A DNA stretch of 34,122 bases from Lachnospiraceae bacterium (GCA_017513005.1 JAFWDM010000025.1:1-34122), one strand, 5' to 3'; positions 15,034 through 23,004 are shown, counted from the first letter of the stretch. The notes: generated from the sequence alone by a model not told the origin. A program made the numbers and translations.

Positions 15034-17460
15034 TCAGTTTTCCCGTCCGGCCAGGTAATCCGCGTATTGACCGGACCCGTTCCCCGTAAAGGAAATGATA
15101 AAGATCGGGTTAGCCCCGCGCAGGTAGTGGTATCTGCCCAGCTTCTCCTCCCGGTTGACACTGACCTGGATGCACTCCGCAGCTGTCACCCGGAAAGCCT
15201 CCATGGCAGCTTGAAGGGCCGCCAGTGTCTCCGATGTAATACAGGTGGCCACGACCCGGGCACCCGGATTGCACCGGAAGACCCGGGACAGGATCTCCCG
15301 GATCCTTCCGCCGCTTCCGCCGATAAAGACATGGGTCGGCGGCGGAAGCCGGTCCAGGACCTCAGGCGCGTGTCCCTCGACGATCTCCATGTTACGGAGG
15401 CAGAAGCGGTCCCTGTTTTTTTCCAGCAGGGCAAGAGCTTCTTTTTTATATTCGATGGAAAAAACTCTGCCGCCGGGGCAGGCCAGGGCTGCCTCTACAC
15501 TGACAGACCCCGTTCCGGCGCCCACATCCCAGAGCAGCGGCTTTGGTCCCGGTCCCAGCTTGCAAAGGGCGAGCGCCCGGATCTCCGCAGAGGTCATGGG
15601 AGCCCTTCCCCGCAGGAAGGCTTCATCCGGCAGGCCGGGCAGGACCGGCATCTCCTGCCAGAAACAGTTTTCGATCAAAAGGACATAGAGCCCCTCCTTC
15701 GTGACCTCCCTCAGCTCATACGGCGTGCACTCCCGGATCTCCTCCTGCGGGCGGGAGAGCTCATAGCCATAGTAGAGCTGCAGCAGTCCCAGGATGCCCT
15801 CCTCCTGCGCCCGAAAGAGCAGGTCTCCCGTCCGGCGCAGGTCCTCCGCGCCTGACAGCAGCAGAAAGCACCTGCGGTTTCTGCGCACATGGCCTACCAC
15901 ATTGCAGGAACGACCGTGGGAACTGAGGATCTTCCAGTCCTGCCACGGGACGCCGAGGCGGGAGGCAAACCAGGATGGACTGGAGATTCCGCAGAGCACA
16001 CGAATGTCCCAGACCTTCCCGTTCCCGGTTTCTGTTCTTATTCCGGTATCTGTGTCTGTCCATGTCTCTGTTTTGGTTCCGGTCCCTGTATCTGTCCCGG
16101 CCTCTGTTTTGGTTCCGATCTCTGTATCTGTATCTGTCCCTGTTTTGGTTCCGGTCCCTGTATCTGTCCGGACCTCTGGTCCGGTTCCGGTCCGCAGGGT
16201 GACCGGCCGGGACAGGCAGATGTCTCCCTCCGTCCCCAGCCAGCGCTCCTCCTCCGGCAGACCATCATTATATTTTTTCCGCAAAAAAGACAGCATGGAC
16301 GACGCACCGCTGTAAAAACCGCTGTCCCCGGAATAGAGGACCGCCGCATGGCAGATTTTCGGATGTGCCTCCAGGTAATCAACGATCTTTTCGCTGTCAT
16401 AGACCGGGACCAGGGTCTTTCCGGTCGCAGGGGCCGGTTCGCATGCTGCAGATCCTGCCGTTTTTTTCTCTCCGAAATCCGCAGAACTCCCATCGCTTCC
16501 ACAGCCCTCCGGCCTATGGGAAAGAACCTGCTGCAGGACACCTGACTGCAGGACGCTTTCAGCCCCGAACAGAACCTCCGCCCTGGCAATGGCGTCTCTC
16601 GCTTCGATCGTCATGGCTTCCGGCGCCCCGACACCGATCCCGATCAGGGAAAGGCTCGCGCCGGCTGCCGCCAGACGCAGAGCAGCCGCGACTGTTTCCT
16701 CCAGATCCATCTCTCGCAGATGTTGATGCTCTCTGCCGGTTTCACCATCCGGCGAGGGAGTGCGGATCACGACCGCCCCGATGCCGCATTTTCTGACTGC
16801 TTCCAGCTTCTGGGGATAGCCGCCGGCAGAACCGGTCTCCTTGGTCAGAAGCCACTGCGCCTGTACATGATGGATCAGCGCACAGTTCATCTCCGTGTCA
16901 AAGGGTCCCTGCATGGCAAAGATCTGCGTGCCCGCAAGGCCTGCATCTGTGCAGGCGAGAATGCTGTCCGGCGCAGGCAGGACACGCGCTGTCACTCTGG
17001 ACGGGTCTCCCAGCGCTTTCACAAATTCGCCCAGTTCCTTGCTGCCGGTCGTGACCAGGATCCTGCCGGGAACAGAAGCCAGAAAGGCACCGGCTTCTTT
17101 TACATCACGGACGAATACAGCCGGATCACTTTCTGCAGACGTATCTCGCTGCAGGCGCAGGCAGGGAAGTCCGGTCCGGGCACAGGCCGACCGGATCTCC
17201 TGCGAAACGGCATGCGCATGCGGGTGTGTGGCATCGATGACGCAGCAGAAAGAGCCTTCCTGCATCTGCCGGGCCATCGCGCACCGGTCAAGCCGCCCGA
17301 CATGTACAGAGAGCAGGGGATGGGGCGTCATTACTTCCTCCCCGTACTGTGTCGCCACACAGACCGTGCAGGGGACCCCCTCCGCCAGCAGCCGCTCCGC
17401 GGCCAGCCGGCCCTCTGTTGTACCGCCGAAAATCAGCACGTCTTTTCCACTTTTTCCCAT
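15034..17460 (-). CDS. CobK/CbiJ-CbiE-CbiT triple fusion: precorrin-6A reductase and precorrin-6B/7 methyltransferases/decarboxylase
   Basis: The 808-residue protein joins three consecutive corrin-pathway enzymes. Residues 1-262 are precorrin-6A reductase (LIFGGTTEGR 9-18, DATHPHAHAVS 76-86, TTGSKEL 137-143, TKETGSAGGYPQKLEA 206-221). Residues about 270-595 are CbiE, the C5-methyltransferase (GIGVGAPEAMT 274-284, LYSGDSGFYSGA 375-386, VLCGISSPSWFASRLG 488-503). Residues about 605-795 are CbiT, the C15-methyltransferase/C12-decarboxylase, with the SAM loop WDVGAGTGSVSVEAA (644-658). CbiET fusions are common; adding the reductase is less so. CbiE is interrupted at about 421-482 by a Thr/Gly/Asp low-complexity stretch built of 36-bp repeats. 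The ribosome site GGAGAG before ATG 17460 lies within the last copy of a 21-bp repeat. cobJ is upstream, cobD downstream. Confidence 0.92.
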   Translation of the reverse strand: MGKSGKDVLIFGGTTEGRLAAERLLAEGVPCTVCVATQYGEEVMTPHPLLSVHVGRLDRCAMARQMQEGSFCCVIDATHPHAHAVSQEIRSACARTGLPCLRLQRDTSAESDPAVFVRDVKEAGAFLASVPGRILVTTGSKELGEFVKALGDPSRVTARVLPAPDSILACTDAGLAGTQIFAMQGPFDTEMNCALIHHVQAQWLLTKETGSAGGYPQKLEAVRKCGIGAVVIRTPSPDGETGREHQHLREMDLEETVAAALRLAAAGASLSLIGIGVGAPEAMTIEARDAIARAEVLFGAESVLQSGVLQQVLSHRPEGCGSDGSSADFGEKKTAGSAACEPAPATGKTLVPVYDSEKIVDYLEAHPKICHAAVLYSGDSGFYSGASSMLSFLRKKYNDGLPEEERWLGTEGDICLSRPVTLRTGTGPEVRTDTGTGTKTGTDTDTEIGTKTEAGTDTGTGTKTETWTDTDTGIRTETGNGKVWDIRVLCGISSPSWFASRLGVPWQDWKILSSHGRSCNVVGHVRRNRRCFLLLSGAEDLRRTGDLLFRAQEEGILGLLQLYYGYELSRPQEEIRECTPYELREVTKEGLYVLLIENCFWQEMPVLPGLPDEAFLRGRAPMTSAEIRALALCKLGPGPKPLLWDVGAGTGSVSVEAALACPGGRVFSIEYKKEALALLEKNRDRFCLRNMEIVEGHAPEVLDRLPPPTHVFIGGSGGRIREILSRVFRCNPGARVVATCITSETLAALQAAMEAFRVTAAECIQVSVNREEKLGRYHYLRGANPIFIISFTGNGSGQYADYLAGREN
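16015..16200. repeat. 36-bp in-frame array inside the CbiE domain
   Basis: On plus, three consecutive 36-bp units start with GTTTTGGTTCCGRTCYCTGT; they are flanked by decayed units and carry a 6-bp substructure (repeated TCTGTN). On minus they encode alternating TG/TD/TK dipeptides (for example GTDTGTGTKTE). The units sit between two conserved CbiE blocks. Confidence 0.9.
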
Positions 17461-17461
17461 T

Positions 17462-17533
17462 TGTCTCTCCGATTACTTTATCTGTCTCTTCGATTCCTTT
17501 ATTTGTCTCTCCGATTCCTTTATTTATCTCTCC
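17462..17533. repeat. 21-bp array spanning cobJ stop to cobK ribosome site
   Basis: Units at 17462-17482, 17483-17503 and 17504-17524 (TGTCTCTYCGATTMCTTTATY), plus a partial unit at 17525-17533. On minus, the partial unit is the last codons and stop of cobJ (CGGGAGAGATAA), and the last full unit supplies GGAGAGACAA, the ribosome site for the next gene. Each unit carries a GAGAGA purine core. Confidence 0.92.
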
Positions 17534-18330
17534 CGGGCATAGCCGCGGGGAGTGACCATCTTGTCCCCGATCTGTTTTGTGGAGGAATTCCCGATGAAGA
17601 CCGTAGTGAACATGTCCACCTGCCTGCCTCGCAGCTGCGCCAGGGTGCAGATGCGGACCTCTTCCCCTTCACGCCCGATATTGCGGACCGTGCCGCAGAC
17701 CCGGTCCGGGGACAGGGTCTCTAGCAGGATGTCACAGGCCTTCTGCAGGTAACCGGCGCGTTTTCTGCTGGAGGGATTGTAGAGGACAATGGCAAAGTCT
17801 CCTTCGGCCGCCATCCGCAGCCGTTTTTCGATGGTCTCCCACCGGGTCATGAGGTCACTGAGGCTGATCACGGCGAAATCATGGATCAGGGGCGCCCCCA
17901 GCCTGGCCGCCCCGCTCAGGGCCGCCGTGACACCGGGGATCGCGCGGATCTCAACCGATGGATAGTCCTGCGCCGCCTCATAGATAAGCCCTGCCAGGCC
18001 GTAGACGCCGGCATCACCACTGCAGATAAAGGCCACCTTCGCTCCTTTGGCAGCTTCCTCCAGGGCAAGGATGCAGCGCTCCTCCTCCCTCCGCATAGCC
18101 GTCGTGATGATCTTTTTACCCGGGAAGCGGTCTTTTACCATGTCGACGTAGACCTGATAGCCTGCAATGACATCACAATTCTCGATGGCCCCGTATGCCT
18201 CCATGGTCATCTGGTCGACCGCGCCGGGACCGATCCCGATGATATGCAGGAGCCCGCTGCCTGAGACAGGCTCTGTCCGCCTTTTCCTATCCTCTTTTCC
18301 TTCTCTGCTTTCTGCCATGGCAGTCATCAT
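17524..18330 (-). CDS. cobJ: Precorrin-3B / cobalt-factor III C17-methyltransferase
   Basis: The 268-residue protein belongs to the tetrapyrrole (corrin/porphyrin) methylase family and should transfer a methyl group from SAM to C17 with ring contraction. Key motifs are HIIGIGPGAVDQMT (29-42), the family's GYQVYVDMV stretch (57-65), AFICSGDAGVYGLAG (99-113), IPGVTAALSGAARLGAPL (133-150), AIVLYNPSSRKR (185-196) and the C-terminal DMFTTVFIGNSST, which is diagnostic of CobJ/CbiH. Residues 1-26 are a variable charged lead; the true start could be slightly internal, but ATG 18330 overlaps the cobM stop (ATGATGA) and has GGGAGAAGG before it, indicating translational coupling. The cobalt-early or late route is undecided because cbiG and cobG are absent from the window. 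Confidence 0.94.
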   Translation of the reverse strand: MMTAMAESREGKEDRKRRTEPVSGSGLLHIIGIGPGAVDQMTMEAYGAIENCDVIAGYQVYVDMVKDRFPGKKIITTAMRREEERCILALEEAAKGAKVAFICSGDAGVYGLAGLIYEAAQDYPSVEIRAIPGVTAALSGAARLGAPLIHDFAVISLSDLMTRWETIEKRLRMAAEGDFAIVLYNPSSRKRAGYLQKACDILLETLSPDRVCGTVRNIGREGEEVRICTLAQLRGRQVDMFTTVFIGNSSTKQIGDKMVTPRGYARER

Positions 18331-19097
18331 CCTTCTCCCTGCACTGGTCTGCGAAATCCCGTCTCAAAAGAGGGGTCATAAAGCTTTGAGCGCTCATACC
18401 CGCTCTGTACGACCGTATCCCCGACAATGATCAGGGCCGTCTTTGTGATCTGATGGTCTTCTGCCGTCTGTGCGAGCGTCCCGACGGTGCAGATATATTT
18501 TTTCTCGTCCGGCCAGGTCGCCTTGTAGACGATGGCAGCCGGCGTGTCAGCCGCGTACCCGCCCGCCTGCAGGCGCCTGCTCAGGTCCCGGAGCATGCCC
18601 GCACTCAGAAAGACCACCATAGTCGCGCCGTGCGCCGCAAAAGATTCGATGGATTCCCCGTCCGGCACCGGCGTACGGCCCGCCATACGGGTGATGACCA
18701 CGCTCTGAGAGACCCCCGGCAGGGTGTATTCCATGTCCAGAGCGGAAGCCGCCCCGCAAAAAGCGCTCACACCGGGTGTGTAATCATAGGGGATCCCCTC
18801 TTTTTCCAAAAGGTCCATCTGTTCCCGGATAGCTCCGTAAATGCAGGGATCGCCGGTGTGCAGACGCACGGTCGCAAGTCCCGCCCTCTCCGCCCTTCGC
18901 ATCACATCCAGGACCTCCTCCAGTGTCATTTCTGCACTGTCATAGACCTGCGCACCGCTTCGGGCGTTTTCCTCCAGGATCCCGGGATTGACCAGCGAAC
19001 CCGCAAAAATGATCACATCCGCCTCCCGGATCAGCCGGGCCCCCCGCACAGTGATCAGATCTGCCGCACAGGGCCCCGCTCCCACAAAATGAACCAT
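18327..19097 (-). CDS. cobM: Precorrin-4 / cobalt-precorrin-4 C11-methyltransferase
   Basis: The 256-residue SAM-dependent corrin methylase methylates C11 of precorrin-4. It shows MVHFVGAGPCAADLITVRG (1-19), IFAGSLVNP (29-37), VRLHTGDPCIYGAIREQMD (76-94), YTPGVSAFCGAASAL (104-118) and VITRMAGRTPVP (132-143), all typical of CbiF/CobM. The N-terminal loop reads GAGPCAAD, where family members normally have GAGPGAAD or GAGPGDPE; the Gly-to-Cys change is in the loop at the start of the fold. I place the start at 19097 because AGGAG lies seven bases upstream; an in-frame ATG at 19193 would overlap the preceding gene and add a stretch unlike the family. It is first in the cobM-cobJ-cobK/cbiET-cobD run, 92 bases after the GH3 gene. 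Confidence 0.94.
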   Translation of the reverse strand: MVHFVGAGPCAADLITVRGARLIREADVIIFAGSLVNPGILEENARSGAQVYDSAEMTLEEVLDVMRRAERAGLATVRLHTGDPCIYGAIREQMDLLEKEGIPYDYTPGVSAFCGAASALDMEYTLPGVSQSVVITRMAGRTPVPDGESIESFAAHGATMVVFLSAGMLRDLSRRLQAGGYAADTPAAIVYKATWPDEKKYICTVGTLAQTAEDHQITKTALIIVGDTVVQSGYERSKLYDPSFETGFRRPVQGEG

Positions 19098-19189
19098 CTG
19101 TTTCTCCTCTTCCCGGCCATGCCGGACCACGTCAATGCGCAGGCAGCGCGGGCAGAAATTCGCGAAAATGAGTTTCCCCGGTTTACACC

Positions 19190-21799
19190 TCAATCATACG
19201 CAAGACCGAAGCCCCGCTCATACAGGAGGTCTTTTCCATAGGACAGTGTGCCGTCCGCCTGCTCCTCGATCACGGGGATGTTGACCGGAAGCCTGCCCGA
19301 GGGCGTGTTGAAACCGAAGACAGTCTCAAGAGCCGCAGGAACATTGGCATTTCCCGCCAGCTGCCGGCCGGCTGTGCCGTCATCGGTCGGATCCATGATC
19401 CCGCTCCCGTTGTAGGTAAGGACGATGGCATCCGCCTCCTGGAAGCGCGCGGCATCATAGGGCAGGTTCTGGCTCAGCAGAACGAATCTGCCGTCTCCCG
19501 CGTGGGTGTCCTCGATTGCCCTGTGGATGCCCTCATACTGGGGAGCGCCTGCCGTCAGAGCGTCGAGGCTGTAGGTCCTGGTCATGCCGACCACCAGGTC
19601 TGCATCCCGTATGGCCTGTCGCATCCCGTCTGTGTAGCGCAGGACCGCTTCCTCTCCGGCGCCATTCAGACAGGTCTCAATAGTGATCTGCGCGTCCGCC
19701 TCCAGTGCGCCTTCCTCCTGCAGGAGCCTGACATAATAGTGCAGGGCCGGAATGTCACTTTCCTGTCTGCCCAGAAGCACGATCTTCTTTCCGGCCGCGG
19801 CCACGGGCAGGGTCTGCGCATCGTTTTTGACGACCGTGACGGCCTGGCGGGCGATCTCCATCTCCCTGAGGTGATGGGCATCAGACCCGACCGATTCAAG
19901 AGAGGGAGCGGACGTATCCTGCGCCGTGACCTGCGAGGCAGCCGCACCTGTCTCCTCCGCTGCGCTGTTTGCAGAGGCTGTACTGACATCGGTTTTGGCG
20001 TCTGCCCCGGCTCCGGCAGTTCCGGATCCGTCGGCACCAGCTTTGGTATCTGCCCCCGCTCCGGCAGTTCCGGATCCGTCGGCATCAGCTTTGGTATCTG
20101 CCCCGGCTCCGGCAGTTCCGGATCCGTCGGCACCATTTTTGTTATCTGGCCCGGCTCCGGCCTCCCCGGATCCCGTATGCTCCGGATTCTCCGGAACAGC
20201 CTCCTGTCCCTCTGCCGGTGCCAGGATCCTGTATTTGAGCTTGAGACGCAGGATGCGCCCCACGCTCTCATCGATCCTGGCCTCCGGGATCCTGCCGTCC
20301 CCCGCCATCTCCACCAGGGCTGTGATGTACCGGTCGTATAGATCCGCCTTTTCCCCGCTGTTGAGGTCTGTCGGAATGAGCAGGATGTCCACGCCTGCAT
20401 TGATGACCTTCTCCGCGACATTGACACGGTATTCAAGAGACCCCAGGGCGCCGGGCACCAGCCCCGCCTCATCGATCGCGTCCATCTCCATGGCGTCTGT
20501 CACGACAATGCCGTCATAGCCCATGTCGCCCCGCAGAATCTCCGTGATCATTTTTGCGGACATGGTCGCGGGGTAAAAGCCCTTCGTCACACCGTCGCCA
20601 AAGGTCTGCTCCTCATCGATCGCCGGGTACGTGATGTGGGCAGTCATGATCATCTCCGCGCCGTTCCTGATCGCAGAAGCAAAGGGAACCAGTTCATTCT
20701 CCCTGAGCGCCTCATAGGTCTTGTCCACGGAGGGGGTCCCGATATGGCTGTCTGCAGTGGTGTCTCCATGACCGGGAAAATGCTTATAGGTCGCGATGAT
20801 ATGGTTCTGCGCCAGCCCCCGGGAAAAGGCCTCCCCCAGCGCAGCCACCGCCTGCGGATCATCCGAGAAGGACCGGGTCCCGATCACGGGATTGGCGGGG
20901 TTATTGTTCACATCGACGACCGGCGCGAAATCCACGTTGAAGCCCAGGGCCGCCATCTCCTCGCCGATGATGCGACCCGTGGCCAGGGCGTTGTCCTCTG
21001 CATTGTCCCCGGTCGCACCGATGGCCATATTTCCGGTCATCCGGGTCCCTGTGCCAAAACGGGTGACGATACCGCCCTCCTCATCCACCGCCATGAAATA
21101 GGGGATCGGAGCAGAAATGTCCTCGATCTGCCTGTTGTTTTCCTGCAGGTTGGCGACCAGCTTCGCCGTCTGCCCGCTGCCGGCGATATTCTCGCCGAAC
21201 AGGATGATCCCGCCATACTGGTGCCTGCGCAGGGCTTCTGCCAAAGCAGGCACCTGGTCCAGGGATGTCACATTCTGTCCATCCCAGGTCCGGATCGCGG
21301 GAATGATCATCTGCGCGATCTTTTCCTCCATGGACATCCTCTCCAGGATATGCTCCGCCTCTCTCGCCAGGGCTGCCTCATCCGCCGCAGCCTCATCCGC
21401 GGAATCCGCTCCCTCCACATTTTCTGCGGAAGCCTTCTCTGTCGCCAAGGCTGCATCGTCCGCAGAGATTGCATTGCCCGTAGAAGTCCCATCCTCCACA
21501 GAAGCCGCATCCTGCGCACTTTCCGCGGAAGCTTCCTCTGCCGTCGGGGCTGCACCGTCCGCCGCAGAACCTGCCTCGCCCGCAGAAACCGCCTCCTCCG
21601 CACTTTCTACGAAAGTCTCCTCTGTCGTCAGGGCTGCATCGGATGCAGAAATGACATCGCCCGCGGACGTCGTTTCCGAAGCCGCTGCAGCATCGGACGC
21701 TGCCGGTGCCCGGTTTCCGCCGCAAGCCGTCAGCAGGAACAGGACCGCGACGGCCGCGCACAAAATTCGACTTCTGACTGCACAGTTCTTTTTTCTCAT
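19190..21799 (-). CDS. GH3 family beta-N-acetylhexosaminidase-like lipoprotein
   Basis: The 869-residue protein starts MRKKNCAVRSRILCAAV and has lipobox LTAC (Cys26), so it should be an exported lipoprotein. Residues about 30-145 are an Ala/Glu/Ser/Asp-rich linker of decayed repeats. The GH3 catalytic domain (about 150-510) contains AVDEEGG (about 236-242), KHFPGHGDTTADSH (about 339-352; the His/Asp dyad motif typical of NagZ-type enzymes) and VVTDAMEMDAI (about 431-441; nucleophile Asp). A second linker (about 525-620) contains three 16-residue repeats (ADGSGTAGAGADTKAD type) and leads to a C-terminal GH3-like domain. It probably removes GlcNAc from muropeptides or glycans outside the cell. 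The start is fixed by GGAGG before ATG 21799; the frame stays open upstream to 21940 only because 39-bp repeats there lack stops. Confidence 0.9.
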   Translation of the reverse strand: MRKKNCAVRSRILCAAVAVLFLLTACGGNRAPAASDAAAASETTSAGDVISASDAALTTEETFVESAEEAVSAGEAGSAADGAAPTAEEASAESAQDAASVEDGTSTGNAISADDAALATEKASAENVEGADSADEAAADEAALAREAEHILERMSMEEKIAQMIIPAIRTWDGQNVTSLDQVPALAEALRRHQYGGIILFGENIAGSGQTAKLVANLQENNRQIEDISAPIPYFMAVDEEGGIVTRFGTGTRMTGNMAIGATGDNAEDNALATGRIIGEEMAALGFNVDFAPVVDVNNNPANPVIGTRSFSDDPQAVAALGEAFSRGLAQNHIIATYKHFPGHGDTTADSHIGTPSVDKTYEALRENELVPFASAIRNGAEMIMTAHITYPAIDEEQTFGDGVTKGFYPATMSAKMITEILRGDMGYDGIVVTDAMEMDAIDEAGLVPGALGSLEYRVNVAEKVINAGVDILLIPTDLNSGEKADLYDRYITALVEMAGDGRIPEARIDESVGRILRLKLKYRILAPAEGQEAVPENPEHTGSGEAGAGPDNKNGADGSGTAGAGADTKADADGSGTAGAGADTKAGADGSGTAGAGADAKTDVSTASANSAAEETGAAASQVTAQDTSAPSLESVGSDAHHLREMEIARQAVTVVKNDAQTLPVAAAGKKIVLLGRQESDIPALHYYVRLLQEEGALEADAQITIETCLNGAGEEAVLRYTDGMRQAIRDADLVVGMTRTYSLDALTAGAPQYEGIHRAIEDTHAGDGRFVLLSQNLPYDAARFQEADAIVLTYNGSGIMDPTDDGTAGRQLAGNANVPAALETVFGFNTPSGRLPVNIPVIEEQADGTLSYGKDLLYERGFGLAYD
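19993..20174. repeat. 48-bp in-frame repeat in the GH3 linker
   Basis: Three 48-bp units start at 19993, 20041 and 20089, with a partial fourth at 20137; all share TCCGGCAGTTCCGGATCCGT. On minus they encode ADGSGTAGAGADTKAD-like units linking the catalytic and C-terminal domains. Confidence 0.93.
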
Positions 21800-21815
21800 C
21801 CTTTTCCTCCAAGCT

Positions 21816-21995
21816 GTCTTCGACTGCCGTTTATTGAAGCCTTTTTCTCCCGGCGTCCTCGACTGCCGTTTATTGAAGCCTTTTTCTCCCGACGTCCTCG
21901 ACCGCCGTTCGTTGAAGCCTTTTGTCACGGCTGTCTTCAACTACCGTTTATTGAACCGTCCTCGACCGCCGTTCGTTGAAGCCTTTTTCTCTCAC
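21816..21995. repeat. 39-bp array upstream of the GH3 gene
   Basis: Units start at 21816, 21855 and 21894 (39 bp), 21933 (truncated to 25 bp) and 21958 (38 bp). All share CGACYGCCGTTYRTTGAAGC. The array lies just upstream of the GH3 ribosome site, so it forms or lies in the 5' leader. Confidence 0.93.
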
Positions 21996-22158
21996 ACCCC
22001 AGTATCTTTAAAAAACAATACGATCCCTGCAGAACTGAAACAGCCTGTACGCAGTGAAGCCTCAAACACATTGAAGTCACGAGAATGCGCCGGCTGTTTT
22101 TCAACTATTCTGTAACTATTCTGTATAGGCAGACCGGCCTGCCGTATTGCCGCCGGCT

Positions 22159-22242
22159 GCTTTGAAAAAGCTGTTTTGAAAAATCTGCTATGAAGTATCT
22201 GCTTTGAAGAAGCTGTTCTGAAGAATCTGCTATGAAGAAGCT
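22159..22242. repeat. 14-bp repeat with 42-bp higher-order period
   Basis: Six 14-bp monomers (GCTTTGAAGAAGCT type) form two 42-bp units at 22159-22200 and 22201-22242. Monomers at the same place in each 42-bp unit are more alike than neighbours. It is downstream of the small membrane protein gene. The rest of 21996-22257 shows nothing I can support. Confidence 0.9.
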
Positions 22243-22257
22243 GAAGGCTTCATTTCC

Positions 22258-22569
22258 TCATGAGTCGGAATCATTTCTGATGATCTTCTTCGCGCCGTAC
22301 CAGATGGCAGCGATCACTCCCAGGATCATCACGACTGCTCCGGCTGCCATATTCCACACAGAGACTGCCGCCCCCACCGCCACAGCCACGGCGGTCAGGG
22401 CAATGATCTTCGCCAGTCCGACCGCATACTTCTCCGGGTCCTTTGGCTCCACCGAGACGCGGGCTCTGTAGGGCAGCAGGTTATAGTCCTTCGTGATCCC
22501 GAGAACGGCTGCGTAAAGCAGGAGCGCCGCCGCGAAGATGCACATAAAGATCGAAAAATTGTGATCCAT
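22258..22569 (-). CDS. Small membrane protein of unknown function
   Basis: The 103-residue product has three hydrophobic stretches (about 5-22, 53-71 and 73-91) with a short polar loop RARVSVEPKDPEKYAV between the first and second, and a charged tail KKIIRNDSDS. This layout resembles small clostridial three-helix membrane proteins (DUF3784-like), but I cannot make a firm assignment. GAGGTGTTGCT stands before ATG 22569. It follows azlD on the same strand after a 92-base gap containing a GGGG-repeat, so it may be co-transcribed with the amino acid exporter. Confidence 0.75.
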   Translation of the reverse strand: MDHNFSIFMCIFAAALLLYAAVLGITKDYNLLPYRARVSVEPKDPEKYAVGLAKIIALTAVAVAVGAAVSVWNMAAGAVVMILGVIAAIWYGAKKIIRNDSDS

Positions 22570-22611
22570 AGCAACACCTCTTCCTGTATTCGCTTTTCTG
22601 CATCACTGAAA

Positions 22612-22668
22612 CAAGGGGGCAGTCCCCGTTTCACTAAAAGCAAGGGGCAATCCCCGTTTCACTAAAAA
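22612..22668. repeat. 28/29-bp GGGG-CCCCGTTTCAC repeat across the azlD stop codon
   Basis: 22612-22640 and 22641-22668 share GCARTCCCCGTTTCACTAAA. The second unit contains the azlD stop codon (22662-22664), so the array starts in coding sequence. The GGGG(N4)CCCC core can form a small hairpin and matches the REP-like motif at 189, 25992 and 29785. Confidence 0.85.
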
Positions 22669-22991
22669 ATCACCTGGACGAGAAACATATAAAGGATCGT
22701 CCCGCCGAGGATGCTGAGCAGGGAATTCCGCCGAAGGGCCTGCAGAAGGACCACGCAGACACCGGCGATCAGCTCCGGCAGCCCGAAGGGAGCCGCCGAA
22801 AAGGTTATGTCCTTCAGACAATAGATGACCAGCATCCCGATGATCGCGGGCGGGAGCACCCTGCCCAGGTAAAGGATGTATTTGGGGGTCTTCCTCCTGC
22901 CGGACCAGATCAGAAAAGGCAGGAAGCGCAGAAGGATGGTGACTGCTGACATAATGGCGACCAGAAGAGCCGCATGTATTCTCATCGGCAT
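22662..22991 (-). CDS. azlD: AzlD family branched-chain amino acid transport subunit
   Basis: The 109-residue hydrophobic protein has three to four membrane helices (about 4-20, 42-59, 66-84 and 89-107) and the family motif TILLRFLPFLIW near the N-terminus, then KTPKYILYLGRVLPPAIIGMLVIYC. AzlD is the small partner of AzlC, and together they export branched-chain or other amino acids. The gene follows azlC on the same strand, after a 187-base repeat-filled gap. AGGGAG lies 11 bases before ATG 22991; an internal ATG at 22985 is an alternative. Confidence 0.93.
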   Translation of the reverse strand: MPMRIHAALLVAIMSAVTILLRFLPFLIWSGRRKTPKYILYLGRVLPPAIIGMLVIYCLKDITFSAAPFGLPELIAGVCVVLLQALRRNSLLSILGGTILYMFLVQVIF

Positions 22992-23004
22992 GTAGATCTT
23001 TTCT

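Noticed and set aside
14394..16200. Diversity-generating retroelement or phase-variable contingency loci
   Set aside because: No reverse transcriptase or template/variable repeat pair was seen, and in-gene unit lengths keep frame, so on/off switching is not expected.
16720..17724. Plus-strand open frame (334 codons) opposite cobK-cbiET and cobJ
   Set aside because: It overlaps two clear cobalamin genes antisense and shows low-complexity SLRFLYL repeats from the 21-bp array.
19098..19189. Cobalamin riboswitch upstream of cobM
   Set aside because: The gap is only 92 bases, too short for a B12 riboswitch (about 200 nt), and no B12-box-like sequence was seen.
21800..21940. 47-residue N-terminal extension of the GH3 protein (KGFNKRQSRTPGE repeats)
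   Set aside because: It is encoded by the 39-bp intergenic array; a ribosome site and lipoprotein signal define the start at 21799.
20636..21979. Long plus-strand open frame (447 codons) opposite the GH3 gene
   Set aside because: It is the antisense shadow of a well-supported GH3 gene; Arg/His/Cys-rich composition, no ribosome site and no family motifs.
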